DNA of 64,000 nucleotides from Roseateles saccharophilus (GCF_004342485.1 NZ_SMBU01000004.1:124001-188000); one strand, 5' to 3'; positions 1 through 8,838 are shown, counted from the stretch's first letter. Translations and numbers: made by a program. The notes: generated by a model not told the origin, from the sequence alone.

Positions 1-531
1 CCGGGCTAGGGCCCACAGCGCCGTCTTGCTGCCGTCGAAATAGCCCATCACCGTGCCGCCGGAATCGCCCCAGGCGACGAACTGGTTGTTGTGGCCGCCG
101 TTGGCCTGCATCTGGTTCTCGAAGAAGCGGTGATACAGGTCGCGCGTGATGATGGCGTTGGACAGCGTGCCGTAGCCGAAGTTGTTGCTGGCGCTGTCGA
201 TCTGGAAGGGCGCGTTCGGCCAGACGTTGGTGGTCTGGGCCTGGCTGACGACGGGCGACTGGCCGGCGGCGGTCAGGCCGCCCCAGGCCGGGGGCAGCAC
301 GGGCAGCACGGTGCTGCCGTCGCGGTCCACCTGCTTGATGGCCTTGGCAGCGGCGGTGTTCAGGCCGTTGGCGCCGGGGTAGGTGCCGAAGAGGTTGTCG
401 AAGCTGCGGTTTTCCGCATAGATGACGACGACGGTCTGGATGGCGTCCAGGCCGGCCGGCGTGGACTGGGCGTGAGCCTGGGTGGCCAGTGCGGCCGCGA
501 GGGCCAGGGGGGCAAGCATGAAGCGGCGCAT
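1..531 (-). CDS. acid phosphatase / phosphoesterase family protein (3' part outside window)
   Basis: The N-terminal 177 residues are present and the C-terminus lies beyond position 1. A signal peptide (MRRFMLAPLALAAALATQAHA) is followed by TVVVIYAENRSFDNLFGTYPG, the metal-binding start typical of the AcpA/phospholipase C phosphoesterase family (alkaline-phosphatase fold), with further family-like text such as FFENQMQANGGHNNQF and DGSKTALW. It is probably a periplasmic enzyme that releases phosphate from organic esters. The ATG at 531 is preferred over the in-frame ATG at 537 because AAGGA lies five bases upstream of 531. The substrate cannot be told from this fragment. Confidence 0.82.
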   Translation of the reverse strand, partial: MRRFMLAPLALAAALATQAHAQSTPAGLDAIQTVVVIYAENRSFDNLFGTYPGANGLNTAAAKAIKQVDRDGSTVLPVLPPAWGGLTAAGQSPVVSQAQTTNVWPNAPFQIDSASNNFGYGTLSNAIITRDLYHRFFENQMQANGGHNNQFVAWGDSGGTVMGYFDGSKTALWALAR

Positions 532-623
532 GGGCATCCTTCGGGCGGGTTGCGTGATGAATGCCACGGATTCTTCGGTTCTTCCGTGACCGCTCTGTGG
601 CTCCGGACCACGCCAGACGGACA

Positions 624-648
624 AAAGGGCTGCACGCGGCAGCCCTTT
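624..648 (-). terminator. hairpin terminator of rdgC
   Basis: A perfect 10-bp stem (aaagggctgc / gcagcccttt) with a 5-base loop lies just past the rdgC stop on the minus strand. Read in that direction it is followed by a short T run, so it is a plausible intrinsic terminator. It also separates rdgC from the downstream phosphatase gene. Confidence 0.65.
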
Positions 649-684
649 CGGCGGTGTTGGATGCGGCCCCGGAGGGCCGGCCCG

Positions 685-1665
685 TTACCAGGGCGGCGCG
701 TCGCCGAGGGCTTCCTCGGCCGTCGGCTGGGGCAGGGCGGCCGGCACGGGGGCCGGCGCGGCACCGGCGGCGAAGTCGTGCTCGCCGCCCAGGCCCTCGA
801 TCAGTGCCGGGATCAGCCGGCCCAGCTCGCCGGTGGCCAGGGCCAGGTCGGCGTCGAAGGCCTCGTCGCCGCTGGTCTCCGCGCGACCCTCGAAGGCCAG
901 GTCCAGGAAGCTGATCTTCTTGATCGCGAAGCCCTCGGTCAGCGTGAAGGCGACGCGCCCCTGCCAGCTCAGCGCCAGGCGCGTGGGCATCTTGCCGCTG
1001 GTCAGATGGGCGCGCACCTCGTCGATGTCCAGCGGGTGGCGCGCATAGCGCACGACGGGCTTCTGCTCGTCGCTACCCTTGAGCTCGCACTCGCGCTCGA
1101 TCTGGAAGCCCTCGGGCGTCACGCCGTCCATCAACCACGCGGCCATCACGGCGGCGGGGCTCTCGGCGGTCTGCACGAGCTGCAGCGAGAGGCCGGGGCT
1201 GGCCTGGATCAGCAGCGTGATGACCTCGTCGGCGCGGCTGCTGGAGCCGGCGTCGACGAAGAGCAGGCCCTGCTGGGGCGCGATCCAGACCTGCGTGGCC
1301 GAGGTCTTGGTGAAGGCGCGCGGCAGCAGCTCGTGCTGGGCCTGCTCCTTCAGGTCCTTCTTGGCTTTCTTGCCGGGCTTGCGGCCGGTGGTTTCCTCGA
1401 TGTGCTCGGCCAGCTCGTCCACGCGCTCCTGCACGACGGAGGAGGGCAGCAGACGCACCTCGCGCTTGAGCTTGACGAGCCAGTGGCCGTCCACGACCTC
1501 GACGAGGGGCGCGTGCTCGATGCCGCGCGGCGGGGCCCAGCCCACGGCCAGCGGCTGCGTGGGCGCGCAGGGCAGGAAGGGCTCCTTGGCGAGCTGCTCG
1601 GCGAGCAGCTTGGCGTCGGCTGTCCAGCCTTCGCCGATGCGATAGGTGATGAGATTCTTGAACAA
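685..1665 (-). CDS. rdgC: recombination-associated protein RdgC
   Basis: 326 residues, close to the usual RdgC length of about 300. RdgC is a nucleoid-associated, ring-forming double-stranded DNA-binding protein that restrains RecA. The start MFKNLITYRI and the blocks PRGIEHAPLVE, LLFVDAGSSSRADEV and FQIERECELKG are the recognisable family signature. The C-terminal 35 residues are rich in Ala and Pro and look like a poorly conserved tail. The gene is monocistronic, bounded by hairpins at 624-648 (after it) and 1689-1711 (before it). The identification is secure. Confidence 0.95.
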   Translation of the reverse strand: MFKNLITYRIGEGWTADAKLLAEQLAKEPFLPCAPTQPLAVGWAPPRGIEHAPLVEVVDGHWLVKLKREVRLLPSSVVQERVDELAEHIEETTGRKPGKKAKKDLKEQAQHELLPRAFTKTSATQVWIAPQQGLLFVDAGSSSRADEVITLLIQASPGLSLQLVQTAESPAAVMAAWLMDGVTPEGFQIERECELKGSDEQKPVVRYARHPLDIDEVRAHLTSGKMPTRLALSWQGRVAFTLTEGFAIKKISFLDLAFEGRAETSGDEAFDADLALATGELGRLIPALIEGLGGEHDFAAGAAPAPVPAALPQPTAEEALGDAPPW

Positions 1666-1688
1666 GGGATCGGACTCCAGACAAAGGC

Positions 1689-1711
1689 GAAGCCCGCCAG
1701 CGGCGGGCTTC
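1689..1711 (-). terminator. hairpin terminator after the DsbA-family gene
   Basis: A 10-bp stem (gaagcccgcc / ggcgggcttc) with a 3-base loop lies between the minus-strand gene at 1749-2399 and rdgC. On the minus strand it is followed by gcctttg, a weak T tract. It probably ends transcription of the DsbA-family gene ahead of rdgC. Confidence 0.6.
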
Positions 1712-1748
1712 CTCGGGGTGCTGGGGTGGATTGTCTCAGGCTCGTCGC

Positions 1749-2399
1749 TCAGGCCGCCGCGGGCTCGGCCATCGCCTGGCGCAGCAGCTTCTCGAACACC
1801 TCGACCGACTGGCCGCCCTGGATCAGGTGGCGCTGCTCGACGACGATGGCCGGCACGGCGTGGATGCCCTGGGCCTGCACCTCGGCCTCGGCCGCCTCGA
1901 CTTCGGCCGCGTAGCGCTGGCCGGCCAGCAGTTCGCGCGCCTCGGCTTCCGGTAGGCCGGCGGCGGTGGCCAGGTCCAGCAGCACGGTGGGGTCGGACAC
2001 ATTGCGGCCGTCGGTGAAATAGGCCTTCAGCAGCGCGACCTTGAGCGTGCGCTGCACGGCGCCGCCATGGGCCTCGTCGGCCCAGTGCAGCAGGCGGTGG
2101 GCATCGCGGGTGTTGTAGATGCGGCTGCGCGCTTCCATGCGGAAGTCGAAGCCCAGGGCCGCGCCGCGTTCGCGGATGGCCTGGCGCGTGCCGGCCAGGG
2201 CGGCCGGGCTGGCGCCGTATTTCTCCGCCAGATGTTCCTCAATGTCCTGGCCCTCGGGGCCCATCGTGGGGTTGAGTTCGAAGGGGTGGAAGTGCAGGTC
2301 CAGCGTCAGCCCGGGAATGCGGGCGGCGGCGGCCTCCAGCGAGTACAAGCCGATGGCGCACCAGGGGCAGACCACGTCGGAGATGAAATCGATACGCAT
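1749..2399 (-). CDS. DsbA-family (FrnE-like) thiol oxidoreductase
   Basis: 216 residues beginning MRIDFISDVVCPWC. The CxxC pair at residues 11-14 sits at the end of the first strand, the place of the redox centre in the thioredoxin/DsbA fold. RIYNTRDAHRLLHWA and the late GIHAVPAIVV (cis-Pro loop) match the FrnE/2-hydroxychromene-2-carboxylate isomerase branch. There is no signal peptide, so it is a cytoplasmic dithiol-disulfide oxidoreductase rather than a periplasmic DsbA. Its substrate is unknown. It is transcribed alone and followed by the 1689-1711 hairpin. Confidence 0.88.
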   Translation of the reverse strand: MRIDFISDVVCPWCAIGLYSLEAAAARIPGLTLDLHFHPFELNPTMGPEGQDIEEHLAEKYGASPAALAGTRQAIRERGAALGFDFRMEARSRIYNTRDAHRLLHWADEAHGGAVQRTLKVALLKAYFTDGRNVSDPTVLLDLATAAGLPEAEARELLAGQRYAAEVEAAEAEVQAQGIHAVPAIVVEQRHLIQGGQSVEVFEKLLRQAMAEPAAA

Positions 2400-2549
2400 G
2401 GTCGCGATTGTCCGGGCGATGCGTTGCCCTCATGGCTTGCAAGGTCGGCGCGATCGTGATCGGTTTGCGTTTCCGGCGGGTCGGGCGCCGCGCCGGGCGC
2501 TGGGCGGGGCCCCAAAATCGCCTCACTCCGTCAGCCACCTACGCCCGCC

Positions 2550-3784
2550 TTGACGACACCTCGACGCCTTCCCAGCCTGCTTGCCGGCGCCCTGTGTGCC
2601 CTCGCGCTTTGCACGGCCCGGGCGCAATCCGAGACGGAGCCGCCGCAGTCGGCGCTGCGCTTCAGCGGCTTCGCCAGCCTGGGGGCCAGCCACGTGGGCG
2701 CGCCGGCCTGCGCGCCGACATCGACACGCGGCTCGGGCTGCAGCTGAACTACAACCCGAGCGCGCAGTTCGAGCTGGTGGCCCAGGCCATCCTGAAGACG
2801 CAGGGCGCCCATGCCGTCGACGCCGATGCGCTGGAGTGGGCCTATCTGAACTACCGGCCCGCGGCCGACTGGGTGCTGCGGCTTGGGCGGGTCAATGTCG
2901 ATGCCTTCCTGATGGCCGACTACCGCAACGTGGGCTATGGCTTCACGATGGCGCGGCCCCAGGTTGAGCTCTACGCGCTGCTGCCGACGACGCTGGACGG
3001 CTTCGACATTGCGCGCAGCTGGCCCAGCGGCGATGCGCAGTGGCGCGCGAAGCTGATGGTCGGCGGCACGCGCATCGGCGACCTCAGCGAGGCCCGGGCC
3101 AGCAGCCTGCGTTCGGTGGCCGGGGCCATGATCTCGCGCGAAGAGGGCGGGCTGCTGCTGCGCGCCAGTTTCTTCCGTGGCCGCATCTAGAGCCATAGCG
3201 CCCAGCTGCCGCTGCTGCTGGCGGGCCTGAGTCAACTGGCCGCCTTGCCGCTGCCGGCCGTGGCCGACGAGGCCGCGGCGCTGCGCCGCCGCCTGGATCT
3301 CGATGGCATCTGGGGCAATTTCAGCGAGATCGGTGTGCGCCAGGAGCTGACCGACTGGCAGTGGAGCGCAGAGTTCGTGCACATCGCCGCCAAGCCGCTG
3401 AGCTCGGAGAGCTCCGTCGCGCTGATGCTCGGCCGGCGCATCGGCGACTGGACGCCCTATGCCGGCTACGGCTGGGCCAAGACTTCGGGTGCTGCGCTGG
3501 CGCCCCCGTCCTGGGGCGCGGCGCTGCAGCCCCTGCTCGGCCCCGCGGGCGCGGCCCAGGGACAGGCGCTGGGCGCGGGTGCCGCGCAGGCCTACAACGC
3601 CACCCGGGTGCAGCAGTCGAGCTGGTCCGTCGGCGCGCGCTGGGATTTCCATCCGCAGGCGGCGCTGAAGCTGCAATGGGACGAGGTCCGCGTTTCGGCC
3701 AACGGCGCCGCGCTGTGGGGCCATGCCAGTACCGATGCCGGCCGCGCCCGCGTGGCATCGGCCGTCGTCGACTTCATCTTCTGA
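2550..3784 (+). pseudogene. outer-membrane porin-like gene, broken by a -1 frameshift and an in-frame TAG
   Basis: The coding text starts at a TTG (2550) with a signal peptide ending CTARA, then RFSGFASLGASHVG. Near 2700-2710 the reading frame jumps: adding one G to the ggcc at about 2707 gives APGLRADIDTRLGLQLNYN, which continues as beta-barrel-like sequence (LEWAYLNYRPAADWVLRLGRVN). The frame then hits TAG at 3188-3190 (FFRGRI-stop-SHSAQLPLLL), after which the same frame runs on to a barrel-type C-terminus ending in aromatic VVDFIF. The reconstructed protein is about 411 residues with typical porin ends. It is followed 4 bp later by the binding-protein gene. Either the gene is truly decayed or the sequence has local errors; the family is inferred from overall character only. 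Confidence 0.75.
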
Positions 3785-3788
3785 AGCC

Positions 3789-4223
3789 ATGGCGCTGCGC
3801 AAGCTTCTTGCCCTGCTGTCGCTGCTGGCCCTGGCCTGGCCGGCGCGGGCGGATTTCTACATCGTCGTGCATGCCAGCAACCCGCAGCACAACCTCACTC
3901 ACAAGGAGGTCGTCGACCTCTTCATGGGCCGCAGCCGCGCGTTCGCGAATGGCGACTTCGCCCTCATCTTCGACCTGCCGCGCGACAACCCGCGGCGCGC
4001 GGCCTTCTACCAGGCACTCACCGGCATGAGCGCAGCCCAGGTCAACAGCTACTGGTCGCGGCTGATGTTCTCCGGCCAGAGCGTGCCGCCTCAGGCCCTG
4101 CCCGACGAGGCCGCCATGCTCGGCATCCTGCGCCGCAACCCCAGCGCGCTGGGCTGGCTCAGCAGGGAGCCGGCCGACGCCGGCCTGCGCACCGTGCTGG
4201 TCATCAAAGAGCCGGCCCGATGA
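3789..4223 (+). CDS. small PstS-like periplasmic phosphate-binding-fold protein
   Basis: 144 residues. A signal peptide (MALRKLLALLSLLALAWPARA) precedes DFYIVVHASNP, NLTHKEVVDLFMGRSRAF and FYQALTGMSAAQVNSYWSRL. This pattern is that of the short, stand-alone PBP-like domain annotated as phosphate ABC substrate-binding protein in proteobacteria. It is half the size of true PstS and has no ABC permease genes beside it. In related bacteria such proteins often sit beside a porin or TonB receptor and a sensor diguanylate cyclase, as here, which suggests a periplasmic ligand-sensing module rather than transport. The reading frame is intact although both neighbours are broken. The stop overlaps the next ATG (ATGA at 4220-4223). 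Confidence 0.75.
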   Translation: MALRKLLALLSLLALAWPARADFYIVVHASNPQHNLTHKEVVDLFMGRSRAFANGDFALIFDLPRDNPRRAAFYQALTGMSAAQVNSYWSRLMFSGQSVPPQALPDEAAMLGILRRNPSALGWLSREPADAGLRTVLVIKEPAR

Positions 4224-5825
4224 AGGCGCCCCGCGTGCGCGGCGGCAACAGCCTGCAGCTGCGCTTCATGCTGCTGGTCTTCGTCAGCGCGGCGCTGCTG
4301 GCCGTCATCGCGGCGGCCGGGGCCTATGGCCTGGGGCAGACGCGCGCGCTGGCGCGCAGCCGCAGCAGCGTCGAGGCCCTGGCCGTGGCCGTCGAGAAGA
4401 CGCTGCAGATCGGTGCCTTCGCCAACGATGCCGTGCTGCTGCAGGAGGTGGCCAACGGCCTGGCGCGCAACGAGCTGATTGCCGCCGTCACGGTGCAGGC
4501 CGCCGACGGCCGCGTGCTGGCCCAGGCCGGCAGCGATGGCGCCGCCGTGGCGGGCGGCAGCCTGCTGGCGCGGCCGCTGCAGTCGCCCTTCGATGCCGGC
4601 GAGCGGCTCGGCAGCCTGCGCATCCGCCTCAACGATGCCCGCGTGCAGGCCGACGCCGACCACCAGGCCTACACGCTGGCCGCCGCGATGGCCGGCCAGG
4701 CGGCGCTGCTGGCGCTGGTGCTCTACCTGGTGGCGGCGCGGCTGGTATCGCTGCCCATCGTGCACCTGGCCCGCGCGCTGCGCGAGATGCAGCCCGGCTC
4801 GGGCGAGCGGCTGCTGACGCCGGCCAACTACGCGGGCGACGAGATCGGCGTGTTGATCTCCGGCGCCAACGCGCTGCTCGAATCCAACCAGCGCGCGCTG
4901 CAGACCGAGAGGCAGCTGCGCGCCGAGGTCGAGGCCATGGAGGCGCAGTACCGGCAGATCTTCGATTCCAGCAGCGCCGGCATCTTCGTGCTCAGCCAGG
5001 CCGGCCGCCTCATCAACGGCAACCCGACGGTGTCGCGCGTCGTCGGCCTGAGCATGGCCGAGCTGCGCGGCCTGGGCGAGGACGAATTCGTCGGCCGCGT
5101 CTTCCACCGGCCCGAGCTGGTGCGCCAGATGATCGACGAGGCCGCCGCGCGCGGCGAGACGGTGTCGGCCGACCTGGAGCTGGTGCAGCAGGGCGAGGCC
5201 AGGCGCTGGGTGCATTGCCTGATCTAGGTGCAGGCCACGACCGACGAACGCACGGTGGAGGGCGTCATCTACGACATCACCGAGCGCGAGAGCGACGAGA
5301 ACGCGGTGCGCCACCGCGCCGAGCACGATGCGCTGACCCAGCTGAAGAACCGCGCCGCTGGACAGGAAGAGCTGGCGCGCTTCGTGGCCGACACGCTGGC
5401 GCGCGGCGCCTCCCTGTGCGTGGCCTGCATCGATCTCGACGGCTTCAAGCAGATCAACGACGCCCACGGCCACCAATGCGGGGACGAGGTCCTCGTGGCC
5501 TGCGCGGAGCGCATGCGCCTCGCGGTGCGGCGCTCCTCCGATCTCGTGGTGCGCCTGGGCGGCGACGAATTCCTTGTCGCGCTGCGCGACGTGGGGGGCG
5601 GACGACGCGGCGATGAGCCAGGTCATGCAGGAGCTGCTGGCGGCGCTGTCGCAGCCGATCCGGCTGTCCACCGGCGTCGAGGTCGGTGTCAGCGTCAGCA
5701 TCGGCGTGGCCTGCCAGCCCACGCACGGCTTCGACGGGCCAGGCCTGGTGCGTGCGGCCGACGAGGCGCTCTACCACGTCAAGCGCAATGGCAAGCAGGC
5801 CTTCGCGGTGGCGCTGGCGAGCTGA
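4220..5825 (+). pseudogene. membrane sensor diguanylate cyclase (HAMP-PAS-GGDEF), broken by an in-frame TAG and a +1 frameshift
   Basis: The reconstructed 534-residue protein has a membrane segment (about 15-37), a periplasmic sensor region, a second membrane segment (about 155-177), a HAMP-like linker, a PAS domain (YRQIFDSSSAGIFVLSQAGRLI) and a GGDEF domain (HDALTQLKNR, DLDGFKQINDAHGHQCGDE, RSSDLVVRLGGDEF with the RxxD inhibitory site). TAG at 5225-5227 interrupts WVHCLI-stop-VQATTDERTVEG between PAS and GGDEF. At about 5591-5596 a run of six G appears one base too long: removing one gives RDVGADDAAMSQ and restores the frame to the end (FAVALAS). The truncated product would be a membrane HAMP-PAS protein without cyclase. 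Confidence 0.85.
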
Positions 5826-5918
5826 GGTGGCCGCAGCGTACAAGCCCGCACGCTGGCGGGGCGGGCGCGGACTGGTTACCGTGCTGGCCTTGCCAACCCA
5901 CCACCCGCCGCACCGCGC

Positions 5919-6806
5919 ATGACCGATCCGACTGACTACAGCCCGCCCAAGGTCTGGACCTGGAACAAGGCCAGCGGCGGCCGCTTCGCCAACATCAACC
6001 GGCCTGTGGCCGGCGCCACGCACGAGCAGGAACTGCCGGTGGGCCGCCACCCGCTGCAGCTCTATTCGCTGGGCACGCCCAATGGCGTCAAGGTCACCGT
6101 GATGCTGGAGGAACTGCTGGCCCTGGGCCACGCCGGCGCCGAATACGACGCCTGGCTGATCCGCATCAACGAGGGCGATCAGTTCGGCAGCGGCTTCGTC
6201 GCGGCCAACCCCAACTCCAAGATCCCGGCGCTGGTGGACCACAGCGGCGGACCTGACACGCAGCCGCTGCGGGTGTTCGAGTCGGGCGCCATTCTGATGT
6301 ATCTGTCCGAGAAGTTCGGCGGCGCCTTCCTGCCCGCCGCCGGGGCCGAGCGCGCCGAGGCGCTGAGCTGGCTGTTCTGGCAGATGGGCAGCACGCCCTT
6401 CCTGGGCGGCGGCTTCGGCCACTTCTACGCCTATGCGCCGCAGAAGCTGGAATACCCCATCGACCGCTATGCGATGGAGGTCAAGCGCCAGCTCGACGTG
6501 CTGGACCGCCAACTTGCCGAGCGGCCCTATCTGGCCGGCGAGCAGTACAGCATCGCCGACATGGCCGCCTGGCCCTGGTATGGCGCGCTGGCCAAGGGCC
6601 AGCTCTACGGCGCGGGCGAGTTCCTGGCTGTGCACGAGTACCGCCATGTCATCCGCTGGGCCGACCAGATCGCGCAGCGGCCGGCCGTGAAGCGCGGCCG
6701 CAAGGTCAACCGCACCTGGGGCGAGCCGGCCAGCCAACTGCACGAACGCCATGATGCGAGCGACTTCGACACCCGCACCCAGGACAAACTGACCGCCACA
6801 CCATGA
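5919..6806 (+). CDS. yghU: glutathione-dependent disulfide-bond oxidoreductase YghU
   Basis: 295 residues, the length of the YghU/YfcG-type Nu-class glutathione transferases (about 290), which reduce disulfides with glutathione rather than conjugating substrates. YSLGTPNGVKVTVMLEE is the thioredoxin-fold glutathione site, NPNSKIPALVD carries the cis-Pro, and the second all-helical domain carries MEVKRQLDVLDRQLAERPYLAGEQYSIADMAAWPW. The long N-terminal extension (PPKVWTWNKASGGRFANINRP) is specific to YghU. It is cytoplasmic. The stop overlaps the start of the next transferase gene (ATGA), so the two are translationally coupled. Confidence 0.95.
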   Translation: MTDPTDYSPPKVWTWNKASGGRFANINRPVAGATHEQELPVGRHPLQLYSLGTPNGVKVTVMLEELLALGHAGAEYDAWLIRINEGDQFGSGFVAANPNSKIPALVDHSGGPDTQPLRVFESGAILMYLSEKFGGAFLPAAGAERAEALSWLFWQMGSTPFLGGGFGHFYAYAPQKLEYPIDRYAMEVKRQLDVLDRQLAERPYLAGEQYSIADMAAWPWYGALAKGQLYGAGEFLAVHEYRHVIRWADQIAQRPAVKRGRKVNRTWGEPASQLHERHDASDFDTRTQDKLTATP

Positions 6807-7432
6807 TCACCCTCTACGACTGCGCTACCGCCCCCAGCCCGCGCCGCGCCCGCATCCTGCTGGCCGAGAAGGCCGTGCCCTTCGATACCGTGCAGGTGGA
6901 CCTGCGCAGCGGCGAGCAGATGGGCGAGGCCTTCCGCCGCATCAACCCGCAGTGCACCGTGCCGGCGCTGGTGACGGAGGAAGGCCCGGTGCTCACCGAC
7001 AACGCGGCCATTGCCGCCTATCTGGAGGCGCGCTATCCCGAGCCGCCGCTGCTTGGCCGCACGCCGCTGGACAAGGCCGAGATCGCGAGCTGGCAATGGC
7101 GGGTGGAGTTCGAGGGCCTGATGCCTATCGCCGAGGCGCTGCGCAACAGCAGCCCGGCGATGGTGGACCGCGCGCTGCCCGGCCCCGTCAACTACGCGCA
7201 GATCCCGGCGCTGGCCGAGCGCGGCCTGGCACGGCTGCGGCACTTCTTCGCCGAGCTGGATGCACATCTGCAGGGGCGTGACTTCATCGCTGCCGGGCAG
7301 TTCAGCATTGCCGACATCACGGCCGTGGTGGCGCTGGACTTCGCACGCGTCGTGAAGTTCAAGCCGGGCGCGGAGCTGCCGCAGCTGCTGCGCTGGCGCG
7401 CGGCCATGGCGGCGCGCGGCACGATGGGCTGA
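6803..7432 (+). CDS. glutathione S-transferase family protein
   Basis: 209 residues: an N-terminal thioredoxin-like domain (MITLYDCATAPSPRRARILLAEKAVPF, then QCTVPALVTEEGPVLTDNAAIAAYLEARYP with the conserved cis-Pro and the glutathione-binding acidic/Asn turn) and a C-terminal helical domain ending GRDFIAAGQFSIADITAVVALDFARV. This is a generic soluble GST. The expected catalytic Ser/Cys position near residue 11 is Ser or Pro, so activity and substrate cannot be predicted. It overlaps yghU by four bases and is followed 10 bp later by a small unknown gene, probably in one transcript. Confidence 0.9.
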   Translation: MITLYDCATAPSPRRARILLAEKAVPFDTVQVDLRSGEQMGEAFRRINPQCTVPALVTEEGPVLTDNAAIAAYLEARYPEPPLLGRTPLDKAEIASWQWRVEFEGLMPIAEALRNSSPAMVDRALPGPVNYAQIPALAERGLARLRHFFAELDAHLQGRDFIAAGQFSIADITAVVALDFARVVKFKPGAELPQLLRWRAAMAARGTMG

Positions 7433-7442
7433 CAATCCCGCC

Positions 7443-7811
7443 GTGCAGTCCTTCGTCTATGCCAAGATCCCGTTGCGCCCCGGCGCGGCAGAGCACATGG
7501 ACGAGGTGCATGAAGCCGTCGAGCAGGCGCTGGCGGCCCGCTCGGCGGGGACGCTGATCGGCTGGGGGCGGTCCGTGTCCAACGCCGGCGATGCCGTCAT
7601 GCACCACCGGCTGGACATCGAGGTCGACGGTCAGGCCCGAGGCCTGGCCGTGCTGAAGGAGGCGCTCGCCGGCCTCGGCGTGCCGGACGGCACCGAGTTG
7701 CACTACACGGTGGACGGCGAGGCCCTGCAGATCGTCCGTGCCGGCGCTTCATGGGCCGAACCCGTTCGGAGCACGGCCACCAGCCGTCACATGCGCCGCA
7801 CCGGCCGGTGA
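7443..7811 (+). CDS. conserved-looking small protein of unknown function
   Basis: 122 residues with a GTG start. The body (FVYAKIPLRPGAAEHMDEVHEAVEQALAARSAG, then GWGRSVSN, RLDIEVDG and PDGTELHYTVDG) alternates strand- and helix-like segments and looks like a compact alpha/beta domain with no signal peptide or membrane segment. The last 20 residues (RSTATSRHMRRTGR) are low in order and may be a run-on beyond the domain. It follows the transferase gene by 10 bp on the same strand and converges on the deacylase gene 7 bp downstream. I do not recognise its family. Confidence 0.7.
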   Translation: MQSFVYAKIPLRPGAAEHMDEVHEAVEQALAARSAGTLIGWGRSVSNAGDAVMHHRLDIEVDGQARGLAVLKEALAGLGVPDGTELHYTVDGEALQIVRAGASWAEPVRSTATSRHMRRTGR

Positions 7812-7818
7812 AGACTGT

Positions 7819-8799
7819 TCAGCCCAGCTTGCGGTCGCTCGGCCGCGCCAGATAGAACCACTCGGTCCCCGGCTGCGACTTCACGTTCGGGAAGACGATG
7901 CGACCCTCGCTGGGCGCCAGTACGGCCTCGCCGCTGGCGCGGGTGCCGATCTGCTGGCCCTTGTCGATGGCGTCGAAGCTTGCCCATTCGCGCTCGAAAC
8001 GGTCGCCCAAGTCCTCGCGGTCGATGACGTCGTAGAGCTGCAGCAGCTCGGGCGCTTGCGCGGGCCGGTGCGGCTCCACCGCACTCTCGTCGAGCATGCC
8101 CAGGAAGACCAGCGTGCGCAGGATGGCCAGGCGGGCCACCTCGGGGCCGTTCGGGTCCAGGTGCTGGCCGCATTCCAGCGTGATGGCCCAGCCGCCCGTG
8201 GAGCGCATGTATTCGGTGGTGCCGACGCCGTAGTGCGGGTCGGAGATCAGCGTGGCGCGGCGCGAACCGTCGTGCTCGCGCTGCTGGCGGCGCTGCAGGC
8301 CCAGCGCATAGGTGGACAGCCAGCCCTCGACGATGCGGCCCACGCCGAGAACCGCGGCCAGGGCCGATTCGGTCGCCTCCTGCGAGAAGGGCTCCAGCTC
8401 GCCGCTGTTGTTGCGCGGGCCGATCATCGCGAAGGCCGGGCCGTTGCCCTGGAAGCTGTGCAGGTCCAGGATGCCGTCGTGCTGGGCAATCAGCGGGCAC
8501 AGCACGCGCGCGACGCGGTCCTCGAAGTCGTGCGCAATGACCGGCGGGCGCAGATTGCGGTTGAGGTTCCGGTCGCCCTCGCGGCGATTGAGCCGGTGGG
8601 CCAGCGGGTTGACGATGGGCACCAGGGTCAGCGTGCCGCGCAGCAGCGTCAGCTCGCCGGCGTCGAGCTGGCGAATGATCTCGGCCATGGCCTTGCTGCC
8701 ATGGATCTCGTTGCCGTGCACCGCGCTGGTCACGAGCAGGCGGGGGCCGGGCCGCAGGCCGGCGAACAGGTGGACGCGGATGTGGGTGGGTGCTGTCAT
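7819..8799 (-). CDS. succinylglutamate desuccinylase/aspartoacylase family zinc hydrolase
   Basis: 326 residues from the ATG at 8799; an upstream in-frame ATG at 8829 would add ten residues. The M14-type zinc site is visible: SAVHGNEIHG (His28, Glu31), then GILDLHSFQGN (His114), with NRREGDRNLNRNL for substrate carboxylate binding and TLECGQH carrying the likely catalytic Glu. The family removes acyl groups from N-acyl amino acids. It ends a five-gene minus-strand run containing two EamA exporters and an omega-amino acid aminotransferase, so the substrate may be an acylated amino acid or amine. The exact substrate is not known. Confidence 0.88.
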   Translation of the reverse strand: MTAPTHIRVHLFAGLRPGPRLLVTSAVHGNEIHGSKAMAEIIRQLDAGELTLLRGTLTLVPIVNPLAHRLNRREGDRNLNRNLRPPVIAHDFEDRVARVLCPLIAQHDGILDLHSFQGNGPAFAMIGPRNNSGELEPFSQEATESALAAVLGVGRIVEGWLSTYALGLQRRQQREHDGSRRATLISDPHYGVGTTEYMRSTGGWAITLECGQHLDPNGPEVARLAILRTLVFLGMLDESAVEPHRPAQAPELLQLYDVIDREDLGDRFEREWASFDAIDKGQQIGTRASGEAVLAPSEGRIVFPNVKSQPGTEWFYLARPSDRKLG

Positions 8800-8838
8800 G
8801 CTTGGATGCGGGATCGGTTCGGACGCCAAGCCGCGATG

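Noticed and set aside
3188-5227. TAG codons at 3188 and 5225 as recoded amber or readthrough sites
   Set aside because: TAG is a normal final stop elsewhere in the window (for example hslO and trmJ), and both genes also have frameshifts, so decay or local error is simpler.
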